Of a DNA stretch of 64,000 nucleotides, positions 21,421-33,338 are shown piece after piece; positions within the stretch are counted from its first letter, which is position 1; the number at the start of each line of letters is the position of its first letter. The stretch is from Rhizoclosmatium globosum. Taxonomy: Eukaryota > Chytridiomycota > Chytridiomycetes > Chytridiales > Chytriomycetaceae. The DNA lies in contig MCGO01000070.1 of assembly GCA_002104985.1 (NCBI GenBank), positions 1 through 64,000 of the forward strand. The letters run 5' to 3'. The notes beneath the pieces were generated by a model. That model was given only the letters and a program-made list of their open reading frames with translations, was not told where the DNA came from and made no database searches. A program made the position numbers and the translations under genes.

Positions 21421-23133
21421 TTACTGCTCCTTCGCATCAGCCTTGGTTTCAGATGTCTTGACAACCTCCTCCATCATTTCACTCGCCATGCGTTCCAACT
21501 CTTCCTGTTCTCCCTCTTCAACAACCTCTCCATTTCCATCCCCTTTCTGTCCTTGCTCAATAATCCCCATCAACCCCTCCTTATTCAACTTCCCACTCAC
21601 AAGCATTTCCCGAATCGCCTCTTTACTCCCCGCATACACTTCCTTGAACACTTTACTCACCTCCGTATCCAACACAAACACCGGCCTTCCTTTCCCCTTC
21701 CCCTTCCCCTCCCCCTCGTCCCCATCTCCCCCATCCTCCAAAACAAAAAACCCATCCCTCCGTCCAACAATCGCCTGCTCACAAATCCGCCCAACAGCAA
21801 CCCCAAGCGCAAGACTCAACGTAACACTAATAACAACATCAACAACCCCGCCAGCAACCGTCCCAAACCCAGGAATCATCTTCAACAGATCGGCCCCAAA
21901 CATACCCGCAAGCGGCGTCGCCAGCACGTTCTTAAAGAGACTCCAATACGTGCTCCGGTTCTCCAACCCATATACTTGACAAACCCCGGTCAGCTCCGTG
22001 TACTGCGATGTGACAACCAATGGAGCGTCGATGAAGGGGATCGGGTTCGCACCGAGGCCGGCGGATACGAGTGTGGAGGTGATGACGACGATTTTCGCGT
22101 ATTCGCGTTTGGCGGATGTGTCGATGAGTTGAGCGATTTGGAAGCGGCGGTTAGAGGCGAGTGCATCTTTTGAGGGTTTCGTTGTTTGTTTTGTGGGGGG
22201 TGTGGTTGTAGTGGTATCGGGGGATTCGGGTTTGGTGTCTGTAATGGTTATTGGGTTCTTTGCGAGGATGACTTGTTTAGTGGATTGGATGAAGGTGTGG
22301 AGAGGGTGTGTGGGAGATGGGGGAGATGTGTCGAGTTTGAAGGCTGTTTTCGAGAGGTCGCATGTGGAGTTGGAGCAGAACCAGCCATTGAAGTTTGATT
22401 CGGGTACGTGTTGTTTGTATGCCTTTGAGGCACAGTCTAACAAATAAATACGAAATTAAGTCATATGATCGCCCCTACCAATACATTGAAAACTAAAGAT
22501 AATCTCACCAGAGCAAGTTGGATCCGGCTTATTCGACACACGAACCACAACGCAACCAAGACCCTTCAACATCTGTTCAGCCGCATCCGCTTCCTGCACA
22601 GCCACCAAATCAGACTTTGACAGCACAGCAACAAGAGGCACACCAAGAGCCTTAATACTATTCACAGCCTCGAGAGTTTCAGGATCGGGAAGACCGGCAA
22701 CAACAATCCAGGCAGCATCCACCTTTGCATCATCATCGATATTGGGCCAACGAGAAGCCTTGACAAACACAGCTTTCTTTGACTGTTTTTCCGGTGGTGT
22801 TGGAGTAGTGGCAGTGGCAGTAGTAGCAGTACCACTTGAAGCAGCATCGTCAAGAGGAACATCGCTCAAGACCTCCTCCTCTTCCCCTTCATGCTCCGCC
22901 TTTTCACCAAGCCCAACTCCAAACACCTTCGTTACTAGCGAGGTAGCCCCACTTCCCCTGGGCCCAGCAACAATTAGGCGGAATGGCTGTGATGCAAGTC
23001 GCTCCAGAACAGAGTTTTTGACAGGCTTGTCCTTGTCCTTGTCCTTTTCTTTGGTATCATTGGTTGTCTTGCTGCTTGGTTCTTTGCTTTGGCTGCTACT
23101 GCCACGGCCAAAGAAGGACGAGATGCGTTTCAT
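21421..23133 (-). CDS. DUF697 GTPase-like protein, paralogue 1
   Basis: Start MKRISSFFGRG at 23133, one intron near 22440-22510. After a Lys/Ser-rich N-terminus comes a G-domain-like fold with VAGPRGSGATSLV at the P-loop position, where the usual GK[ST] Lys is Ala, and LSKSDL at the NKxD position. Next is a Cys set (CSDC, then GWFCSNSTC) resembling a zinc ribbon. Then comes a DUF697 membrane-associating domain (GANPIPFIDAPLV, GMFGADLLKMIPGFGTVAGG, hydrophobic VVDVVISVTLSLALGVAVG). An acidic, Lys/Gly-rich tail ends the protein. DUF697 occurs behind Era-like and IRG-like GTPase domains. With a degenerate P-loop this may not hydrolyse GTP. It is tandem with the next gene, same strand. Confidence 0.8.
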
Positions 23134-23275
23134 CTTTTGACTTGTGTGTTTGGAATTGTGGAAATTGGAAATTGATCCCTTATTTTTTATTTTCGACGGT
23201 GGCGACTGGTGTGCCAAGAGAAATGCATTAATAATCTACTGTATTTCTATGATAGTGGTGGTGTGTGTAAGTGTT

Positions 23276-25056
23276 TTATGGTTCCTTCCGACTCTCGTTC
23301 AATGTCTTGTCATCCACATCAACATCTGAATCATCCTCATCCTCAGAATCATCAGAATCAGATTCCACATCCTCTTCCACATACTTTGACAAACTGGATC
23401 CATTCACCAACTCGCCTGTCGACGAAGAAGCAGCACCCCAGTTCAAGAGCCCCATCAATCCATCTCGACTCAAAGTTCCATTTTTCAGCATTCCTTTCAC
23501 AATCTCTTTTGTCGCCGCATACGTTTCTTTAAACACTTTTGTGACTTCACTGTCGAGGATAAACACGGGTCGTCCACCTTCATCCAGTGGAACTCGCTTT
23601 CCTTTACGTCTGTTGATGAGTGTCTTTTCAGAGATACGTCCGACAGCGATTCCAAGACTCAGACTCAATGCGATGGATATAGCGACATCCACGACAGCTA
23701 TTTATGCGTTGTTTTTTTTAAAAAAAAGTTAGCATGCTGCGGACTGACTGATCAACTCAAAAATCAAGTTAACACATACCACCCGCAACAGTTCCCATTC
23801 CAGGAACCATCTTCAACAAATCCGCACCAAACATACCCGCAAGTGGAATCGCAAGTACGTTTTTCACAAGCGCCCAATAACTATTCCGACTTGTAAGTCC
23901 ATACGTCTGCGCCATTTGAACCATAATTGAATACTGTCCTCCAATCACAAGCGGTGCATCAATAAATGGAATTGGGTTGACACCAAGTCCCGCGTTAATC
24001 AGAGTATCCGTCAATAAGACTTGTTTCGCAAGTTCGAATTTGGAAGTGGTATCAATGAGCTGAGCGACTTGGAAGCGTCTATTCGTTTCGACAGCTTCTT
24101 TACTTGGCTTGTTAGGGTTTAACGGGTCCGTATCATCCACAACAGGATCCTTTGCCAACAAGACTGTTTTGGAGGCGTGTATGAGGTTGAGTAGTCCTCC
24201 ACCTGCAAGTGGGTCTTTATCGATTTTGAAAGGAGTTTCTGCCAAATCACAGTCGACATTGTTGCAAAACCATCCTTCGAATTCTCCAAATGAGTCCTTG
24301 TATGAATCGGAACCGCATTCTGTTCAACAGCATAGTTTACAAATTAATACATCCTTCGCACCAAAGTAAACCCGATTAACAAAGAAACATACCTATGCAA
24401 ACAGGATTTGGTGGATTCGCAACACAGATGCACTCCCATCCAACCATATCCTCCCCCAACACACCTTCAAACACCATCTGAGCCTCCTCAAGCTCCTCCT
24501 CCTCCCTCACATCCTCCTTACTCAAAACAACAACAACAGGAATCCCACGACCCCGCAACTCTTCCGCAACATGAAGTGTCTCCCAATCAGGGGAACCCGC
24601 AGCCACAACCCACGCCAGATCAGCACCCTTCTTGTCGATATTCGGCCACCGAGAAACATGAATAAAGTCAGACTGTTTCGCATCTTTCTTTGCAGTTTCT
24701 GTTGTCTTTGTTGAGTTGGTTCTTGGTACCGGATCCTTGTCTCCCTCTGAACCACTGCTGCTGCTCCCCTTAACTAATTCACCAGTGAATTCGCCCAAAT
24801 CCGCCGATTCAATCGCAACAGAAACACCAAAGACACTTTGGACAAGCGTCGATGCTCCACTTCCTCTTGGACCCGCAACAACAAGGCGGAATGGTTGGAT
24901 GGTAAGCATCTCTTTGACAGTTGAAGAAAGTGTTGGTTCTGATGTTGGACTTGGGGGTACAGGCGACGATCCATTTGTGCTTGTTGGAGTTGTGGTTTGG
25001 CTCTTGTCTTTGTCTTTGACACTGCCAAATCGGAGGAGGTTGGATAGCCGTTTCAT
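23276..25056 (-). CDS. DUF697 GTPase-like protein, paralogue 2
   Basis: Start MKRLSNLLRFGSVKDK at 25056; introns near 24310-24400 and 23697-23780. It has the same architecture as its neighbour: degenerate P-loop (VAGPRGSGASTLVQSVFG, again no Lys), VLSKEDV at the NKxD position, CIECG with GWFCNNVDC, a DUF697 core (GVNPIPFIDAPLVIGGQYS, MFGADLLKMVPGMGTVAGG) and a strongly acidic C-terminus with D/E/S runs. The two genes are tandem duplicates 140 bp apart and have diverged mainly in their tails. The extra intron splits the DUF697 block after GTVAGG. Membrane-linked GTPase-like function is inferred. Confidence 0.8.
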
Positions 25057-25178
25057 TTGGAACAGGGTTTTTGAAGTTCCTCAAATTGGCGTTCTGAAAC
25101 AAGATTAAATACAAAGAGAACTTGCACGAGAATTTATGTTATTAGCAAAAGTAAAATGAATATAGTGAATGAATCCAA

Positions 25179-26137
25179 TTACTGCATCATAGAACCCATG
25201 GAGTACTTGCCTTCAGTCTCATCCCATACAATCGGCGAAAGAATGTAACTTGAAGCAGAGTAGTTGTTGATATTGAAAGGCATCTGGCTTTGACCTTGCA
25301 TGTTCGTCACATTAGGTGGTAGTGGTATATTGGAAGTCCCAGAAACAGACGTTTTCGGTGAATTGAAAGGCGAAGGCAGCAGGCTCAGTTCCTCAACCAT
25401 CGCCGATCCATTCCCCATAAAAGTATACATTGGCGAAAGAAGGTTCAATTCAGTGTGCGTGCACCAAGGATAGGGTTTCTGAGGCAAACTTTGAACTGGA
25501 TTTGTTGTCTTCTGGCCTGAATTGTATTGATTTGAAGGTAGAAGACTCAACCATGTTGTCGATGAAGGTATCAAGTCGAGTTCCGCCATTGACCTTGTTG
25601 CATCACTTTGAGTTCTTCGGGTCCTCACAAGCGCTTGTTCACTTGGTACACTCTTCTTGCCCACTTCGCCTTGCTTGTACCCATGAACCTTGATTCGATG
25701 CTTCCGAAGGTCATGCGCCCTGCAATAAGAGCAGACAATTAAGGACAACCCACCCCATACCCGAACAGAAAAAAAAGGGGGTGAACCACTCTCAGCCTTA
25801 TCACTCACCACTTGAACTGAGCGCTACACTCTCCACACGCATGTTTCGGGTAAGTAAGGTGGCTTCTGCAATGCGTCAGCAGTTGGTCTCGTTTCTTGAA
25901 GGGGTTATTGCCTCTTTTGCAGTTAAGCCAGTGACATATGTGCAACGTTCGGGTGTTGTCCTTTCGTACAGGCGGGATATGAGCTTCAGCGAGGTGCTGA
26001 TGTAGATCTGCGGCAGTGGAGAACTGCAGATTGCATTGAATTGTGTGTTGGTTCTGTGTAGTAGGTGACCAATGACATGTAAAGTCACAAGCGTTGTCGA
26101 GGGGGTATGTGGCTGGGAAGGACTGTGGTTCACTCAT
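25179..26137 (-). CDS. C2H2 zinc-finger protein A (tandem array)
   Basis: Start MSEPQSFPATYP at 26137; one intron at about 25730-25806 inside the third finger. Three fingers: an N-terminal one ending STAADLHQHLAEAH, a second with CHWLNC, FKKRDQLLTHCRSH, and a third with CGECSAQFKW-intron-RAHDLRKHRIKVH. The rest is Ser/Pro/Asn-rich and resembles an activation region. It is probably a nuclear transcription factor. Genes A, B and C share finger spacing and the intron position after the F-K/T-W residues, so they arose by tandem duplication. Confidence 0.85.
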
Positions 26138-26698
26138 TGAGAGAAAGTTTGAATAGAGCCGCTGCTGTAGTCTTTTCGGCGTTACGATTATTTTTTTGTC
26201 ATTTGAGGAGCCTGGATGGAGCCTGGAGGAGGCTGCATCCGAAGTTGGATTGCCCAGCTAAATCAAACTATTGTCTAGTCGATTTGAGGTTAAATGATTT
26301 CATTAATAAGTCGGAGTTTCCGCATTATAAAGGATCACTTTAGCAAAGGCTGTGGGAGCACAAATGCACTGGAGTGACAAGCCGCATCAATCCCAAATGA
26401 AAACATTCCGACAACAGAAGCAATTCGTCTCTATTTCCGCTTGTGAAATGATGCCATTTCAGCTTTGGAAGGCGGAAGCGTGCAGAGGCAATTTTGATGC
26501 GAGTTACATCTCCAAAATTTATTGGTTCAAGACAAGCCTTCTCCGTCATCATATAACAGACACCACCTCGAACCACACCTTCAATTGAAAAAAGGCATTT
26601 GAATAATTTATTATCTATTACAAAAGAACTTTCAATAAAGAAAGACAGCGAATTAAAAAACAGTGAACAACTAAAAACACAATGAAATGAGCTCCTAG
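26138..26698. other. Spacer between zinc-finger genes A and B
   Basis: Contains the upstream region of gene A and the 3' flank of gene B. Open frames here do not resemble proteins. No repeat or RNA gene recognised. Confidence 0.5.
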
Positions 26699-27605
26699 TT
26701 AGCCAAACACATTATCCACACCCACTAAATAGGCACCTCCGTAGTTTTCGAATGCCATTGGAAGTGTTGGGTAATTTAGATAGCATTCAGGATCGTAAAA
26801 GTCACTTGAGTCTGCATCGCTAAGGTCAGTCAGACTCCCAAAGTCCGTTTGACCCGACGAACTACAAGGCGACCCCAAACGCCAACTCTCTTCCAAAGAA
26901 GCAGTTCCATTTCCCAAGAATGTTGGCATCGGGATTTGTGACAGCGGTAATTTAAGCAAATTCAGGCTTGGCCCCAGTGATGTGTCCCAAAGAAACAAAG
27001 TCTGTTCGGTTGACTCAAGAAAAGATGGACCAATTGTCGAGTGGGTTAATGAAGTGTTCATGGGTTGACTCGAGCTTGTACAGGATTGGGTCATGTTGAA
27101 ATGAACCCTTTCGTCTGGAAAACCCAAGCAAATAACTCCCTTTCCCGAGCCTTCGGCTGCCCGCTTAGATTCATGTACTTTCGCTTGATGCTTCTTGAGA
27201 TCGTGTGGCCTATATCACCCAACGAAAAAAAAAGGCGAAGCCAGTCAGCTATGATATGAAACACCATCACTCCAAACAGGTAACTCACCACTTGAACTGG
27301 GCGCTACACTCTCCGCATGGATGTTTCGGGTATGTAAGGTGACTCTTGCAATGCGTCAACAACTGATCCCGCTTCTTGAACACTTTATCGCTGCGTTTAC
27401 AGTTACTCCAGTTGCACTTGTGAATTGTCCTTGTGTTGTCCTTACGCACAGTTGGGACATGGACTTCGGAGATGTGTTGGTGTAAGTCAGCCGCAGTGTT
27501 GAAGTAGAGGTTACAGGGCCCGTGCGCCCCAGATATCCATTGACACAGAAGTGACGGGACTCCTTGCTGATAGTCGACAGTTTGCGACTTGCGTAATGCG
27601 TACAT
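26699..27605 (-). CDS. C2H2 zinc-finger protein B (tandem array)
   Basis: Start near 27605 (first Met of MYALRKSQTVDYQQG). Three fingers match gene A closely: NTAADLHQHISEVH, CNWSNC with FKKRDQLLTHCKSH, and CGECSAQFKW-intron-RPHDLKKHQAKVH. The intron (about 27210-27289) is at the same codon as in A. The C-terminal half is Ser/Thr/Leu-rich with acidic patches (LTDLSDADSSDFYDPE), suitable for an activation domain. Of the three genes, B and A are closer to each other than to C, and share the linker VRKDNTRT. Confidence 0.85.
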
Positions 27606-28106
27606 GGGAGGTTATCAAATTGATTAGCGCACGCGCGTGTATCGGAGTGAACTATTTTCCAGGTGAATTTTTCATTGGGAGAGGCGAAAATTTTTAGAAG
27701 AGCCTGGGGGCCTGGGTAAGTGGTGAGCTTTGTAACGTGGGTTACACTATTGGCACTAGTCCTTCTTCAAAATGATTTCAATGCTTCCTGTCGTAAAATC
27801 GTCCAAGAAACCGTTTGGCATGATCAAGTGATTCATTCAACTCTCTATTTTTCGTTGGTATCGTTATTTTTGTCGCAAATGTCGTTCAAGCCTGTATTCT
27901 TGAAGCAGAAAATTTTATTTAATACTGCGGCTATAGCATCTTTAGGCAAAATTTCAAATGCACTGGTTTAGACACATTTTATTCATGGCAATACTGCAAA
28001 TATTCATCGGAGGTGTGCTGCTGCTAATAATTCTTCAGGTATTCCCATCGCAAAAGGCCGAAAAGAATCTGTCTGGTTCATTGGAAATGACACATTCGTT
28101 ACGGTG
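27606..28106. other. Spacer between zinc-finger genes B and C
   Basis: Upstream region of gene B and 3' flank of gene C. I see no supported gene, repeat or RNA. Confidence 0.5.
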
Positions 28107-29072
28107 TTACTGGTCAATGACGAATTCACGATAGGACATATACACAGGTCTCTGATATTCTGGACGCCGTTGCGGAGAAGGGGGTAACATAATAGGAACG
28201 TATTTAACTCTTCGTCCCGCTCTTTGATCAAACGCATTGTCTGGCACATAGTTTGGAGGTAACTGGCAGAATTGGGGTTCAAAGATGGTACGTCGCTGCG
28301 ACTGATGCCTGGTTTGGAGCCATCCAACTCGATTTTCCACTAGAAACTGTTCATTCGAATGAACTTGTCGAGGAACGGCGTAAGGCTGGTATGAATGTTG
28401 TGATTGATGAAGGAAATATGGATTGTGAAGTCGTTGTGCCGTCTGAGAATTCGCTCTTGGAGGTTCTTGTGATTGTACTGGTAACAAACTCGGAAAGGCG
28501 AGTGCTTTTGGTGTTTGGGGTGTGTTCAATTGGGTGCAAGTTGGGTTCAAGTTCAAGTTCAAGTTTCTTTTCTGGACCTCAGCAACTGTATCTACTGTGC
28601 TCTTCTCTCTAGTTCCATCAGCAGAGTGATGCCTCAATCGGTGTTTCCGTAGATCGTGAGTCCTGTAAAGTGCGGTTATCATCAAACTCAGAATAAAAGG
28701 ATTCAAGCCACAATCGCAACCACATTACCAAGTGAAGAGCGAGCCACAATCATCGCATTTACTTTTTGGAAATGAACAATGGATGCGAATGTGAGTGAGG
28801 AGCTGGTCCCGCTTTTTGAACGGCTTTCCTTTATATGCGAGTGGGCAGTTCTGCCATTGGCACTGCAGTTCACGGGGATTGAAGTCTAATTCTTTTCGAG
28901 GCTTTACGTGGACAGTGGCAATGTGTAGGTGTAGCTCTTCGGGAGAGGCATATTGGGAACTGCAAATCGATTTGGAATCCAGCCCTTTCTCTGTGGAACC
29001 AGCAGGATCGGACCCTTTTGTTAGGTCCCATTTGCATGAATATACTATTTGAGAGTCGTCAGGTGCCTGCAT
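28107..29072 (-). CDS. C2H2 zinc-finger protein C (tandem array)
   Basis: Start ATG 29072 (MQAPDDSQIVYSC); one intron at about 28664-28727. Three fingers: the first is divergent (CSSQYASPEELHLHIATVH), the second is CQWQNC with FKKRDQLLTHIRIH, the third CDDCGSLFTW-intron-RTHDLRKHRLRHH. The tail is Gln/Pro/Asn-rich and ends in a basic segment. The intron position is shared with A and B. Most diverged member of the array; probable transcription factor. Confidence 0.82.
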
Positions 29073-29159
29073 TCTGTTCGATCGGAGAGAGGCGCACTGA
29101 AGGTACGATGAGACACTTTGGAACAATTGAAAAATTTATCTACAACATGAGATTCATTA

Positions 29160-30348
29160 TTACTCCAATAATCCAACTCTTTCCTCCGCTTCGCCATTGC
29201 CAACCTGAATCCGATTATAGTGTACGCACAAGCAAAGCAACACAAGTTGGAACGCCCCGGTCATAATCAAAGGAATATAAGAGGTAGCATTCGCTCCAGG
29301 GGATAGGAATATACTGAATGCAAACAGAAAGTTTCCAGGGACCTGCATGCAAAGCGTGGGGACACTCAAGGCTCCAGCTGTCTATTCATCAAATATCAAT
29401 GAGGTAACATCCATTGTGGCTCAAATCCACATACCTTCAACCGGAGTGTTTGCAGAATCTGAGGGACAAACAGAACAACTGCACTCAAACTGTTGATCAA
29501 TCCAAACACCGCCGCAACATTCCACCGCCATTCGGGGACGTATAAACAAACGGCTGTAATGAAAAAGAAACCTAATATAGCCAGGATAATAACATTGACA
29601 GTCTTTAACGCGTGCGCATAGAGATCCTGTGCAGCTTCAGTAGAATCGTTGTTTGTGTCGTCCTGAATCAGAGGGGCGTCCACGTGATGAGCTGTAGGAG
29701 TAAGGTCTTCCTCTTCTTGCTCAGTAGTCGGACGTGGAAAATAGAGAATAAACAGAAAGAGGCTGTTTTGTGTCGCATCAACTTTTGTGGAAAAGGAGGA
29801 ATCCAACAACACATACAAGATCCAGAAACACGAAACTTGGACGGAAACTTGCCATAATCCGAGAGTATTTTCAAAGCACATGAGGGGCGACCACTGAATG
29901 TTTGGTTAAACTAGGCCAAGCAATCCGATGGCATCTCTCTTACATCCGTAAAGCAACATTGAACCTGAAATCAATCGAATTAGAAGCGTAACTAGGATAG
30001 AAGAAGGTAACACACCAAAGACGCCTGAAGCAGGATAATGTTCCCCAGCCCAGCAGCTCCTCCAACAGATCCAAACAAAAGGAACCCTGGCGATATCCCA
30101 CGCGATGACTTAAGCTGAACAATGCGTGCAAACTAGATTGGAGAGGGTAGTTTAGCATGGGTCAGGTAGTTGGGTGTGATGCATCGTACTTGAGGAAGGT
30201 ATGAAACCACAATCCCAATCATGATGAACAGTCCAAGGCCAAGGCGTCCTCCATCGATTCTTTCGGTTTCAATTCCTTGGTAAAAGAGGTACGAGGCACT
30301 TGTGAAAGTGTCTGCGCTCGAAGGGGGAAAGCACAACGATGGACTCAT
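29160..30348 (-). CDS. PQ-loop repeat membrane protein
   Basis: Start ATG 30348. Five exons, joined through introns near 30190, 30020, 29900 and 29430. Two PQ-loop motifs are visible: GIVVSYLPQ followed by FARIVQLKSSRGISPGFLLF, and VVLFVPQILQTLRLKTAGALSV. About seven hydrophobic helices with an acidic cytosolic loop (TTEQEEEDLTP). The PQ-loop family includes cystinosin, lysosomal/vacuolar amino acid exporters (Ypq type) and SWEETs. Substrate cannot be told; vacuolar transport is a reasonable inference. Confidence 0.85.
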
Positions 30349-30421
30349 TCTTTTTTTAATTCAAAGAGGAAGAAGAAGGAGAAGAAGAATAATAAATATT
30401 AATTAATTAAAGGTTGTCTCC

Positions 30422-33179
30422 TTACGCAAGCTTGCGATTACGTGCCATTTTAACCACGGCCTTTGGAGTGTCCAGCACAAGTGTCCCAATCTCACCCCCA
30501 CGCGTTGTCTTGTCTTCTCCAAACCGTACCATCGTGTTTGCCAAATGCTGTTCAAGTGAAATCTGTCCGATATCATCTCCTCGAATTTTGGTGACGAGTT
30601 TATGCGCACTGTCTCTCAAATAGTACAGCATTCTTAATGGATGATCCAGAATCTGTGCAGCACGATCAATCGCTTCCCCGCCTCCCGCAATCAGTATCCA
30701 GGACCCAACCACACCCATTCCAAAGCAAATTCCCGTAATTACCAGACCTAGCAAGACAGTAGAAATCCATTCTGGGGCTTCCAAGATTCCAACGCCGTCC
30801 ATGCCGTTATATGCGCAATTTGAATTCTGGTTGGCATCGCCTTGATTGAGCACATAATGCGAAATAGCAGCTACACCTGAACTTATTCCCTTCCAGGTTA
30901 ATGCAGGATCATATCTTCCATCTAGTCTTTGGGCCCAAACCAAAAAATACGCCCCACTCCCTTGTGTCACAAGGCTATGCAAAACAGGAACTCCAAAACC
31001 TAATTGGATCCCCTCTCCAATCCATTGAGTTATATTTTCATACATTTGCGTGGATGACCCAAGAGCAGTTGTGATGCTTCCAAAGTCAGTCAAACCTTGC
31101 ATGTTGGGAGTCACGGTAATTTGACTGCTAGAGTCCCCTTCCCCAACGATTAGTTGCTGAATCTTCCCATTTGTTATACTCCCCCATTCATCACTTGTGT
31201 AGCTGAATGTAACGTATCCCGTTCCTGTCACAACACTGACTTGACACTTTTGTTGCAAATCATACTGTGCATATTGTGTCCAGGCATGTGCTCCAGCTGG
31301 ATATCGTATCGTCATTGCCACGTTATATACCTGACCCCAAAACTCCTGATTCGACAACTGGATATTCGTCACACCAGTACTCGGTTGATTTTGTAATACC
31401 GTCGCGTTAGTGCAAATTGTATTGACGGCATATATAATTCCATGCTGTTCCATTTGGAAATTGCTGTTGGGGGCGGCAAGAGGAGTTGCTGCAAGACCTC
31501 CAACGATACCAGCTGTGATAGGAAGACCAAAAGCTTCCAATACACCAAACTCCATATTTGCCGCAATATATACATCGAAATTGTCAGTGAAAGACCAGTT
31601 TCCGTAGTAAGTATTGGTAATGCATGGAAATGTACCCAGGTATGCTGTGTTATGATTTAGCACCGGGGAAACATCAGACATCAAAGAGTTGTCCGGTATG
31701 TACTCACTCTCCACTGGCTCCCAATGCATCAAAAAGGACAAAACCCACAGCATCAGCTCTACGAGCAACAAACTACTCATAAACATTTTCCCCAGCTGCT
31801 TTCCCTGCGATGGATTCAAGTGAGCAACATCAACAATAGAAACGCCTCTATGCGTGTGAGACATTTCACTTGCAGCGAAGCCTTTTGCGACTAATCTAGC
31901 GGGCAGAGGCATCAGCGGGAACTGCAACACACACAACAAACCTTACAAGCTCCCACCCAAGGAGTAGCAAAAGTTTCCCTTGAAACGCTAATACCGCATG
32001 TGTCAAATTATAAAACCGAATTGAAGGCAATTGGCTCTGCATTATAACCTTGATCATTATCAAAATAGATCCACTGACAAGAACCTGCAAGAAAGCAACA
32101 AACAAAATCTGGTTCCGCACACTATCGACTGTTCTTCTATACCATTTATAAACCTCCGACTCCAAAATAGTCGTGATGACAGCTTTTTGAAGCCGCATCA
32201 TTTTCGCCATCGTCCCATCCTCATCAATAGAACTGTGCATACTATTCAAAGCGCTTTTGTTACTCTGACTCATAAAACTTTGTCGCCTGGAAGAGTCAAA
32301 CCGAGATGATTGCTTTCCCTCCACCTCTTCTTCCGACGAACTACTTTCAACAACCGCCTCCTTTGTTTTCTCGGGATTTTTAGATCTCCGCCGCTCCAGA
32401 CCTTTTTTCTTTCCGAGCTCTCTTGAAACACTGTCAACAGCAACAACATCCGGACTCGGCGTCACGTCTTCCTCAGAATCAAGTTTGATTGGGATCATGC
32501 TGAACGAGATTGATTTCTTTGTCAATTCTTGTACACTGTTTTTCATTGGTCCGTCAGGATTTTTAAGACGGCCGGACCCAATTGAATTTCCAGCAGCTTG
32601 GATAGCGGCGGTATCTCTTGGACTTGGGTTTTTTAAACTCGTTGTGCGACCAAAGATTCCACCGTCGCCAATCACAGCCGATTTTTTGAAAATGATGCGA
32701 GTTGAAGCAGAGCGTTTTGGATTGTCACTGGTTTCAGAGGTGATTTGGTTAGATTCTAGTTGGGGTTGTTCTGGGATTTTGTCTTGTGGTGTGGCTGTGA
32801 TGTTTGTTGCATTGCCTTCTCCACTAATGATTGGGGTTTCCTTTGACGATTCCCACTTATCTACAGTACTTGAAGTTCGATTGCTTAAAATGCTCATCCG
32901 TGTTCCCATCATTCCTGAGACAGCACTGCTTCGTATGTTTGAACTTCCAGAAACTCCGATTTCACTTGATGGTCGTGGACGCGATGATCGGAACGCGACT
33001 GATGGTCGGACTTGAGGAGGAGGGCTGAAACCACCGCTATTACTCTCCGGAGAATCCACAGTATGGATCTTTGGAACAATCGGTGCCGATTCTAACGCTT
33101 CTGCATCAATGGTGACTTTCTCCGATTCTTTTGCGGTTATTTCCTTTTGGGCGCATGTTTCCGCTTCTTTCTCATCCAT
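30422..33179 (-). CDS. Large membrane protein with disordered N-terminus, unrecognised
   Basis: Start MDEKEAETCAQKE at 33179. About 330 residues of Ser/Glu/Lys-rich disordered sequence precede two hydrophobic helices (ILFVAFLQVLVSGSILIMI and HAVLAFQGKLLLLLGWEL). A third helix follows (FMSSLLLVELMLWVLSFLMHW), then an extracellular region of about 320 residues with Asn/Thr/Ser and a few Cys, and a last helix (STVLLGLVITGICFGMGVVG) before a basic tail ending NRKLA. The two halves are in different frames near 31930. A GTAAGG...TTGCAG segment of only 25 nt sits exactly there and would restore the frame if spliced; otherwise it is a one-base indel. Family not recognised. Confidence 0.7.
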
Positions 33180-33338
33180 TATTCGTGTTTAATCTGTTCT
33201 CCACGATTCAAAAGTTGGGCTGAAGTGATTTGCAAGAAAGATTTACTGAATTTTCGTTCAAACGAAAGCAAGAAAAGCAGAAACATACAAAAGATACAAA
33301 AGATATATATGACAAACAGAATTGCAGATGAACAGGAT

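Noticed and set aside
21313..22173. 286-codon plus-strand frame and nearby overlapping frames
   Set aside because: Antisense to the DUF697 protein; His/Asn/Thr-rich low-complexity shadow.
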